Below are positions 56,190 through 64,000 of a DNA stretch of 64,000 nt, in pieces (position 1 is the stretch's first letter; each line of letters starts with the position of its first letter). The stretch is from Loripinus fragilis (taxonomy: Eukaryota > Mollusca > Bivalvia > Lucinida > Lucinidae): contig OZ026526.1 in assembly GCA_964019695.1 (NCBI GenBank), forward strand, positions 13,475,754-13,539,753, written 5' to 3'. The translations under genes were made by a program, and so were the position numbers. Below the pieces are notes generated by a model that did not search any database, had not been told where the DNA came from, and was given only the letters and a program-made list of their open reading frames with translations.

Positions 56190-56320
56190 GATGCTCAAAA
56201 TAACCGTCTCATTGAAATGGTTCTTTTGAGTACCCACAACATATGTTTTGGTTGAGAAATAAGAAAATAATTTTAAAGTACGCACTCTTATCTGGAGGCC
56301 TGTTAAATAAATGAACTTTA
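56190..56320 (-). repeat. Hairpin repeat family L, copy 2
   Basis: In reverse complement it shows TTTCTCAACCAAAACATATG, TTGTGGGTACTCAAAAGAAC and TGAGACGGTT, which corresponds to 8072-8142. Confidence 0.6.
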
Positions 56321-56554
56321 AAAAGCCTATCTGCGCAAATGCTCTAGTATATACGCAATATATCAAACATAACCAAAAGGTGGCTGTCGCATTTAGCAAT
56401 ATTCGAAGCCTATCAACTATTAGATATATTAATTTTGCAGCTTCTCGTAAAGTATAAGTGTTAAGCAAATATTGTGCTGCTAGTTCCTGGTAAATATAGT
56501 GCGTCCATATCTGCATCGCGTATACGCATTCTATGTGTATTAAGCACCTTCATC

Positions 56555-57417
56555 ATAAAACTGTCAAAGCAACAAATATCAAATATCCTGATTCTATTTA
56601 TTTTAATGTTAAGTGATCAGTCTACCTAAAATTGTACATCCTTGAAGCATTCATTATGTAAACGTAAATGAGTATGATCAGGAAATACCACAATCACACA
56701 CTGCCGACCAACATATGGCACCGTCAGGAAGAACCACAGAACATTAGCAGTCACAATGCACCAGAAAAACAATAAAAACATAGCAACCAACTCTATCTTC
56801 CTCGTAAAGATGAAGGCACACTAAGTAATACATAATAAGACAAACACAAACCACAACCCCACCCTTTCCAAAACAACTAGAAAGCGCAGTCGATAGGGCG
56901 CCATCGCAATCCACGAGCTAAAGTTTTTGATCCCCAGCACCCAAAGTCCCACACCTTGGGCATGATCCAGGCAACATAATGAAAATTCAGTTTAATGTGT
57001 TTTCCATCTTTTATTTGTGAGAACACATGCACAGTTTCGTAAAAAATCTTTGAAATTGACTTTGAAACTGAAATTTAATGATATTTGACATTTTGACCTC
57101 ACCTCAAGGTCACCAGTTTAACCCAAGGATGAATATTTTACTTGTATTCTGTTCTGCTAGTCATCCCCGTCAATTTGACATGCCACATGACCATGTGTGG
57201 AAAGAATTTATTTTTGACCCCTAGAAGGAAAATTCTGTCTAATATGTTATATATCTTTCATATGTGAGAACACTAACGAAGTTTGGTATAAAACTCTTTG
57301 AAATCGACTTTGTAATTCAAATTTTATTATAATTGATCTTTTGACCCCTCCCTAGAGCTTCAGGGGGTGGGCAAAAAAATCGTGCTGTTGCACGCCCTAT
57401 TCACATGAGCAACTCAC
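56555..57417 (+). repeat. Tandem duplication of about 0.9 kb, unit 1
   Basis: Begins CTGTCAAAGCAACAAATATC and ends TTCACATGAGCAACTCACA. It contains a family D copy (56685-56880), then CATGATCCAGGCAACATAAT, CATCCCCGTCAATTTGACAT and GCTTCAGGGGGTGGG. Relative to unit 2 it lacks about 65 bp near 57221 that include GCCCCAAAGTCCCACCCCTA. Confidence 0.9.
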
Positions 57418-58312
57418 ACTGTCAAAGCAACAAATATTAAATATCCTAATTCTGTATATATTTAATGTTAAGTGATCAGTCTACCTAAAATTGTACATCC
57501 TTGAAGCATTCATTATGTAAACGTAAATGAGTATGATCAGGAAATACCACAATCACATTCTGCAGACCAACACATGTCACCGTCAGGAAGAACCACAGAG
57601 CATTAACAGTCACAATGCACCAGAAAAACAATAAAAACATAGCAACCAACTCTATCTTCCTCGTAAAGATGAAGGCACACTAAGTAATACATAATAAAAC
57701 AAACACAAACGACAACCCCACCCTTTCCAAAACAACTAGAACGCACAGTCGATAGGGCGCCATCGCAAATCCACAAGCTAAAGTTTTGACCCCCCAGCAC
57801 CCAAAGTCCCACACCTGGCATGATCCAGGCAACATAATTAAAATTCAGTTCAAAGTGTTTTCTATCTTTTATTTGTGAGAACACATACACAGTTTCGTAA
57901 AATTATCTTTGAAATTGACTTTGAAACTGAAATTTAATGATATTTGACCTTTTGACCTAACCCCAAGGTCATCAGTATAACAAAAGGGTTAAAATTTTAC
58001 TTGTATTCGGTTCTGCTCGTCATCCCCGTCAATTTGACATGCCACATGACCATGTTCGAAAATAATAAAATTTTTGACCCCCTTAACATTCCCAGCGCCC
58101 CAAAGTCCCACCCCTAAGGGCATGGTCCACGCGCTGGAAGGAAAATCTCGCCTGATATATTATATATCTTTCATTTGTGAGAACACTAACGAAGTTTGGT
58201 ATAAAAATCTTTGAAATCGACTTTGTAATTGAAATTTAATCATATTTGATCTTCTGACCCCTCCCTAGAGCTTCAGGGGGTGGGTTAAAATCGTGCTGTT
58301 GCACGCCCTATT
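57418..58312 (+). repeat. Tandem duplication of about 0.9 kb, unit 2
   Basis: A copy of unit 1 with scattered substitutions, including a second family D copy (57535-57740). It retains a 65-bp segment, at about 58079-58135, that unit 1 has lost. The minus-strand frame at 57603-57890 is read through the duplicated D repeat. Confidence 0.9.
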
Positions 58313-58440
58313 CATATGAGCATCTCACACGCCATATTTGGTTGGATATCATCCAATGGTTTAGGAGTAGATAGCATAACGGACGGACGGAGGCGATAAC
58401 AATATCCCCTTCGCTTTAAAAAAAGCGTGGGGATAACAAT
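58313..58440 (+). repeat. End of the composite repeat with GGACGGACGG and GCGTGGGGAT hairpin
   Basis: ACGGACGGACGGAGGCGATA is followed by ATCCCCTTCGC-TTTAAAAAAAGC-GTGGGGAT, a short hairpin. I recall this as a frequent 3' tail of mollusc repeats. It occurs only after unit 2, so the original element probably spans unit 2 plus this tail. Confidence 0.6.
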
Positions 58441-58866
58441 CTGAGGTACGTTAAACAATGGATCAACACAACAGTGCCACCGCTTGAGAACGGACTGCAG
58501 TCTTAGCTGTTGTCATCAAGTACTAAAGTCATGGTAGATTATCTGTGCAGGAAAAGTCAGTTGTCAATCTATCATTTTTTACTGAAAACCATAGGCATTT
58601 ACAAACAAGAGGCATCAAGATCCTTTTAACAACAGCAGAATTTGGGGCATTAAATTGGTTTTTATCAGCCACCCCCTAATATTAACTGAATTGTTTCAAC
58701 ATAACCTAATAAACGTTTCCTATCTCATGGCATGTTACCTTTATCAGGTCATGATGACGTTGCACTTTTTGAATGACGTCGCTAATGACGCTGAATCAAC
58801 ACAAAAATCAAAAATTACGTCATAATCGCTAGTTTGAAGAGTGTTCAAAAATGGGTAAACTGATAA
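58441..58866. other. Unassigned spacer
   Basis: No feature recognised. TGACGT words recur near 58755-58800. Confidence 0.4.
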
Positions 58867-59025
58867 ATAGAATACCAGGTTCGCGTCTTTTGATATCAAT
58901 TTTACCAGGCTCAGCTTTGAGAACGCATGTTGAATCGCTCGGCAAGCCTCGCGATGTCAACATGCATTCTCAAAGCCTTGCCTGGTAAACTTGATATCAA
59001 AAGACACTCACCTGGTATTCTCTAT
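58867..59025. repeat. Long hairpin with about 67-bp arms
   Basis: The left arm ATAGAATACCAGG...TCTTTTGATATCAA...TTACCAGGC...TTTGAGAACGCATGTTGA pairs with the right arm TCAACATGCATTCTCAAAG...GCCTGGTAA...TTGATATCAAAAGA...CCTGGTATTCTCTAT. The loop of about 21 bases is itself partly palindromic (TCGC...GCGA). Few mismatches. It may be a MITE or the source of a hairpin RNA. Confidence 0.9.
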
Positions 59026-59896
59026 ATAGATAGTACCATTTCTAACGCAGTGGTGATTCTGTTATTGGCACATTGTTTGTTCTTGTTGACATTGTGTGAA
59101 GGTATTGTGGTCTGTTCTGGTTTTGTGAAAAAGTAATTGTCCCGTTCATAGTTTTACAATCGCCAGGTCAAGTTGCTTTAGTTGTATTAATGCTATTATG
59201 TACTGTGTTCAGTTTGTCTGTGTTCTAACGTGTCTCTAAGATGCCTTATAGTTATTTTAGTTTAAACTTTTATTACATTTTTGTATAACAACATGTGTAC
59301 ATATAATGCAATAAGTTCACATACAGATCATTTCGAAATACAAAAAAGGGATTCATAAGAAAGTCTATTCATGTATTGACTTTTGTGAAATCTGTTTACG
59401 CGCTATTCAATAGAAAAACAATAAACGTATGACCTGAATTGACATTAATATGTATAAACAATACAGCAAAAACTCGATAATTCAAATTGGAATTAACCAG
59501 GACTAGCTGTGTATATTATAATATCAAAACTGCTGTTTAATACAAAGTATGAATTTTGACTTTTGAAAAGGAGAATGAATATTTTACAAATTACAGTTAT
59601 CCTTGTTGTCTCCACGGGTTTAGAAATGATCAATTCTTGTGTGCGTGTGGGGGCTATGATCGTTGCCTCTATGTACCCAGCTAGCAGAATAGTCGTCAAA
59701 CCAATCAATTGTGAATAGACAAGTATTTTTGTGGGTAATATGCTATTGTTAGAATCTTGAGATATGATTTCTGCAAATGTAGTGTGATATTGGAGCATCG
59801 CTATGTGTATACAAAACAGATTTTAACTAGTACTATTATTGCAAAATTAAGGTATGTTCCATACAGATGCAATGCGTTATTGAAGCATTAATGTGT
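59026..59896. other. Unassigned sequence, partly LINE-D 3' UTR on the minus strand
   Basis: No gene recognised. The 101-codon minus-strand frame at 59493-59798 may be read from the LINE-D 3' UTR. Confidence 0.35.
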
Positions 59897-60240
59897 ATGT
59901 TCAAAACGTTTTGACTTAATTATAAATTCTTGTACTGCTTAAAATATCTGCTTATTTTGAACAAAAGTTAGTGTTATATCACCACAGAGTAGAACGTTAA
60001 GATTAGGTTGACAGATATTTGACACTGAGTTTAATAGATCTCGTCTTAGGTCTGTGTACTGATGACATACAAATAAGAAATGATGAATATCTTCTATATC
60101 ACCACAAGTACAATATGGATTATCAACTATATTTTTTGAATTCAGGTGTTGGCGGAGAAGACTGCATGCAGTTCTTAGTCTATAGTTATTCTGCTGTTGT
60201 TTAAACACGAAATATACAGTATACATGTTTAGCTTGCAGT
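59897..60240 (-). mobile_element. LINE-D, ORF2 C terminus
   Basis: The minus-strand frame 60226-59939 reads RLRTACSLLRQHL, NPYCTCGDIEDIHHFLFVC, then HQYTDLRRDLLNSVSNI. The C-x-C...IED-x-HHFLFVC arrangement is the ORF2 C-terminal zinc-knuckle-like motif, and all four metal ligands are present, unlike LINE-A. After one stop the frame goes on as AVQEFIIKSKRF, which looks like the natural end. It is 5'-truncated next to a family C fragment. This LINE differs from LINE-A in this region. Confidence 0.9.
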
Positions 60241-60247
60241 TTATGAG

Positions 60248-60335
60248 ATGTCACTTTCCCATTGGTATCCTAGGTCAGGTGTGGTGCTTGATTGTATTGA
60301 TTCCTGATCTTTGCCATCTTTCTTATTTTAAAGTA
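60248..60335 (-). repeat. Family C repeat, minus-strand fragment
   Basis: In reverse complement: AAAGATCAGGAATCAATACA, ATCAAGCACCACACCTGACC, TAGGATACCAATGGGAAAGT. It sits at the truncated 5' end of LINE-D. Confidence 0.7.
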
Positions 60336-60547
60336 CATAAGCATTGAGCTGGCTATAGACCCCCTCCTCCCAGGGGGGAATTTTGTACACTATGATTTTC
60401 TAAAACTACATTATACAATACACAAAATAAAAGATGTTAGCCCTCTGAGAGTGGCAGCGTTAAGGTGTAACATCACCTTATATACGTTACCCCCCAAAAA
60501 TAGCATTAAACGTCCCTGATAATGTCTCAACCATAACATATTCGTAC
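60336..60547. other. Unassigned spacer with a short hairpin
   Basis: AAGGTG-TAACAT-CACCTT at about 60461-60478 could form a small stem. Nothing else is recognised. Confidence 0.4.
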
Positions 60548-60790
60548 ATATTTGCATGCTGACACAGGTTTATGAACATCTTATAACAAATTTATACATT
60601 TTTAGAGTAAATTTTACAAATGTCTTGAGTTATTACCGTTGTATACGTTACTTAGTATTTCATGGGTTATTTCCGAGTATCAATATGGTAGTTATTGACT
60701 ATACAAAATTTACATCTGTCACAGAATATAACAAATCTGTAAGGCTGCTACCTAAATGAAATAAAGTTCCTTATAATGGTCACTTACACT
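60548..60790 (+). repeat. Diverged direct repeat, copy 1
   Basis: Shares with 61113-61350, in the same order, ATTTGCATG, ACACAGGTTTATG, GTTATTGACTATACA, TCTGTCA and AAGTTCCTTAT. Copies are about 562 bp apart. Confidence 0.65.
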
Positions 60791-61112
60791 ATTTTTCAGG
60801 CTCATGTTACTTATGTTACCCTAATAATAGCATTAGGTAATGTCTCTAACAAGCCCTGTTTATACTAATCGAAAGTTCTAACCGATCAGTCTTTAGATCT
60901 GTTTTCTAGAAAACTACATATTTTTGACAAGCAAAATGTTTAGCACATAGTACAAGGGCAATCAAATATCGATTTTTTCATGCTTATTCCTGAAATAACA
61001 TGTTCTCTTACCATATCTAATCGGTTGGGGCACATTTCATTTATAAACCTCGATTATTGCATGCTTTGAAAAATGCAATACAAGTGATTGGTTAGAACTT
61101 TTGATTAGTGCA

Positions 61113-61350
61113 TACTTATTTGCATGTTGGCACAGGTTTATGTACTTCTTTTAACAAGGCTACCTATTTCAAGTATTCATTTAATAAATGCCTTTAGCTT
61201 TAACTGTTATATGTGTTACCAAATGATACATAAGATATTCTGAGTACCTGTATAGCAGTTGTTGACTATACATGTATTAAGTCTGTCAGTGAATTAAGAA
61301 AATTTACATGGCTGAAATAAATTGAAGTTCCTTATTACTTTATGATGATT
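61113..61350 (+). repeat. Diverged direct repeat, copy 2
   Basis: See the partner at 60548-60790. Shared landmarks include ATTTGCATGTTGGCACAGGT, TTGTTGACTATACATG and TGAAGTTCCTTATTAC. The 5' third has diverged most. Confidence 0.65.
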
Positions 61351-61879
61351 TAAACTATTATTACAGTGTGATCTATCAACATTCGCTGTTTGCTCACATA
61401 AACAGTAGATACATTTGTACCATGCATTCAAATCAGAAGGTCTGAAAGACAGTCACTGTGAAACAGCTCAGTTCTGGTCAAGGTATCCGTATATAATTTA
61501 GATGGTGTTGACACTGATTAGGGCTACAAGGGAAATCAATTTGAATTTCATGTCAGCTCTATCTGTATGCCTTGTTCCCAATGTTCATTGCACACGATCA
61601 CACCAACAACGCACATTTTGTACCTGACTAACTGATTACACTCATAAATGTGTCTGATATACATCGCAGATGCAAAGAACTTCTGTAACAAAATGGGTTT
61701 AGTGTGTGACAATCATTGGTTCTTTGCTTGAGAAATGCTTTTTACATAACTATCAGGCAAATGATAAACCCCTTGCCAAGTCAAAGGAGGTACTATAGGC
61801 TTCAGCAGCTAGAACTATACTTTGTACTACAATGGAATGGTGTATTACTCATCACATCAGAGCTCAATATGTTGAAACA
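61351..61879. other. Unassigned spacer
   Basis: No feature recognised. Confidence 0.4.
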
Positions 61880-63120
61880 ACTCTTCAATGCACTGAAATG
61901 AAATATCCAATCTGCTCAGATGCAAAGTAGAAGGAGTACTAGAGGCGGTTTCTGGCTTCACCAATCCTTTGAGTTCTAGTTTTGAACTGTACTTTTTGTC
62001 TTTCAGTGTTCCTGCCAAGCCCGACATAGCTAAGGATCTTATTGAGGCTGATGCCATTGCCAGGAAGGCTGTTGCAGACTTCGTTGACTCACTTTTAGTT
62101 GAAAGTCTGTCTTTCACAAGCCCATAAAATGCTACAAGTAAAACAACTTTTGAGGCTTGCGAGGTCGAGAAGAAATTGTCCAATTTACAAAACGTAATTA
62201 GCCAGATGAGAGCTTAAATGAACGTCTTTGGTCAGCATGACATTCTTTCTATTGGATATAATGTTGACCTTGAGTCAACACTGCCGTTCCTTCTTGGACC
62301 TGTACCATGGTCACTGTCAACTCCTGATAGGATTACCATCAAAACTGACAAGTCCAAACTTCTGCTTGCCTTGCAATAACAGATTGAACCAACAGTAGAT
62401 TTGGCTATGTAGTGCTGCACATAACTTTGATGGTTAATGCCATACTACAGAGCATAATAGCTTTTCCTTTTACCTTCAAGGATCAGATGAAACCAGTATT
62501 CAACCAGGCACTAAAGGCAGTGCATGTTGGTTTTGTCACTGATACATATATACAATGTATAAGCAGCAGTCTATAAAGTCTTACAAAAATTCTCGCAGAG
62601 GATAACCTGGGTGTTTGTTCAATAATGGTGTATGCAACAAAAGCTGCTCCTTCTGCATTTATACAACATTGGCCAGAATATGGGGGAAGAGATCAGTCAT
62701 ACACTGTTTAACAGATAGATTGTGACACTACCAATGTGCCTATGTGTTGGTACCATGGAAAGGTTGTTCCTATCAAACTGATAGAGAACCCCTCCCCACT
62801 AGTTCATCTACATTCTAAGCAGGGTAGGAAAACAAATAAAGGATTGCTCTAGGCACTCATCAGTAACATGAAGCCCTAACATGAGTTATTTATATAAATA
62901 TGAATAAGCTGCAGTACAACATGTTTCTGAATAAAAATGCCAAAGCCATACACAAATACTGACTATTTCAAATGGCATGAACATGATCTTACTTCCATCC
63001 TGCTTTTCTGTCCTTGGGATGTACATACACAGTGCTAACTATCAAGTCTTTCCCATGAAAACAAGTGAGGCTTTCTGGATATGGACAAAATGTGTGGAAA
63101 ATAAATGGGACGTAAATCGA
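61880..63120 (+). pseudogene. Frameshifted copy of a repetitive metazoan ORF of unknown function
   Basis: Reading across frames gives EAVSGFTNPLSSSFELYF, DIAKDLIEADAIARKAVADF (about 62025-62085), LESTLPFLLGPVPWSLSTPD then KTDKSKLLLAL (62274-62376), FPFTFKDQMKPVFNQALKAV then HVGFVTDTY (62470-62550), and FSVLGMYIHSANYQVF (about 63005-63053). I recall blocks of the kind LGPLPWSLA-x-DG, KTDKS and FVTDTY in large uncharacterised proteins repeated in many bivalve and cnidarian genomes. That match is from memory. Stops occur after FTSP, in IEPTVDLAM and after SSSL, so the copy is dead. The minus-strand frame at 61857-62183 is its shadow. Confidence 0.6.
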
Positions 63121-63915
63121 GTACCTCTGGGTGAAGGAAAACCTGAATGTACCTTAACAAAAGAGCCACAGAATTATATTTCACATTTTGTGTGATATGG
63201 GGTTCCCATGTTCAAAACTTAACATCTCAATCCTTATAAAAGATAGAAACATAATATTTGCAGATTCTAAAATGTACATAAACATTCTTTAATACAAAAT
63301 GAATTATTAAGCACATTTACATTTAAAATGTAACAAACCATATTAGGTTCATAAATAATTTATATAGGAATAATGTAGCATACGTAACACTTGGGGTGCA
63401 TATTTGTTTTCAAAGGTCCATATCTGTGATGCAAAAATAGCTTGTAAACTTAGATGATATAGACAATTTGAAAATCTTACCTTATGGTTGAGTCATGTCA
63501 TTTACTTTAATTATCAAAGATGTTGATGGGTAATATGCGTAATTGGTTGTTACAAGGTAATGGTGCCATTACCAGAGTGCTAACATAATGCAAAATCTTT
63601 GCAAGATGAATCTGATAGAGAATTAATAAGATGTATTGAACAATTCTTTAAATCCTTGGATAATATACAAAGAGTTGCTAGCTTGGCAAAAAACAGCTCT
63701 ATAACTTCTACCTGATGGGTTTTCTTTGATCTTCTAATTTGCTTCTCACATTTGCACTGTATGTTACAAACTTTCCATGAGTATTATGTTAACTATGTTT
63801 GATGTCTCTATAAAAGAAAAGAGGGTTTATGGTAGTTAATGTTTTGAGTTTCTTTCTCAGCAATTGAGCCAGAGTTAAAAAGAAGTACATAAACCTTGCT
63901 AGCATGCAAATTAGT
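63121..63915. other. Unassigned AT-rich sequence
   Basis: No gene recognised. A 37-codon open stretch near 63604-63714 (ESDRELIRCIEQFFKSLDNI) has a coding look but no partner or known family. Confidence 0.35.
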
Positions 63916-63923
63916 ACAGGCAG

Positions 63924-63999
63924 GTCGTGTTGGAGACCTTATGTTGAACGTTAAATGGTATTCTGAAGGCCGCCTGTCGTGTTGGAGACCTTATGTTGA
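63924..63999 (+). repeat. Short direct repeat at the window edge
   Basis: GTCGTGTTGGAGACCTTATG then TTGA occurs at about 63923 and again at about 63976, 53 bp apart. It may be the start of an array continuing outside the window. Confidence 0.7.
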
Positions 64000-64000
64000 T

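Noticed and set aside
61857..62183. 108-codon minus-strand frame, and a splice-acceptor-like TTTTTGTCTTTCAG at about 61990
   Set aside because: The plus strand reads through this point as a continuous conserved protein block, so neither a minus-strand gene nor an intron boundary is needed.

Overview
This 64 kb window looks like animal nuclear DNA, most likely from a bivalve mollusc. It is AT-rich and intergenic, with no operons and no long open frames. It is packed with SINEs that have tRNA-like heads, LINE fragments, Tc1/mariner and pogo-type elements, many small hairpin repeats and several minisatellites. The bivalve assignment rests on recalled resemblance of several hairpin and tail motifs to common bivalve repeats, and it has not been checked. 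I find no intact host protein-coding gene and no true tRNA, rRNA or CRISPR array. Almost every open frame is a chance frame, a translated minisatellite, or a relic of a mobile element.

Layout. 1.0-7.4 kb holds one LINE ORF2 tail (LINE-A) cut by three later insertions: a 929-bp foldback, a 3.7-kb element with terminal inverted repeats, and a 278-bp CATG-ended MITE. The 3.7-kb element carries a SINE with its own target duplication, so the nest is three levels deep. Related direct repeats lie on both sides of this stack (0.38-0.85 and 7.74-8.59 kb). 8.8-10.3 kb is a second decayed LINE (endonuclease to early reverse transcriptase). 14.9-15.9 kb is a third (middle and late reverse transcriptase), split by a MITE. 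16-27 kb has foldbacks, two asymmetric relatives of the 929-bp foldback, a peculiar tract of about 10-bp CGT-rich words (18.2-18.8 kb), and copies of two interspersed families called C and D here.

27.9-29.3 kb is a decayed Tc1-like transposon, and 30.6 kb holds another transposase fragment. 32.8-42.5 kb is dominated by tandem repeats: about 150-bp units, a 57-bp minisatellite with a 285-bp higher-order period, an about 40-bp minisatellite, a 73-bp minisatellite in about 240-300-bp higher-order blocks, and about 160-bp units. Two mariner-type elements with TA duplications (35.1-36.4 and 48.8-50.2 kb) each sit in a minisatellite. A 189-bp block is repeated without visible difference at 37.5 and 42.8 kb. 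43-52 kb has pogo-like MITEs, GT and TA microsatellites, a SINE and a LINE scrap. 56.6-58.3 kb is a tandem duplication of about 0.9 kb. 58.9 kb is a long hairpin. 59.9-60.2 kb is a LINE 3' end on the minus strand. 61.9-63.1 kb is a frameshifted copy of a repetitive metazoan ORF family of unknown function.

No genes cooperate here. The content is a record of successive insertions, local duplication and foldback formation. All homology calls come from reading translations and repeats by eye; no database search was possible.
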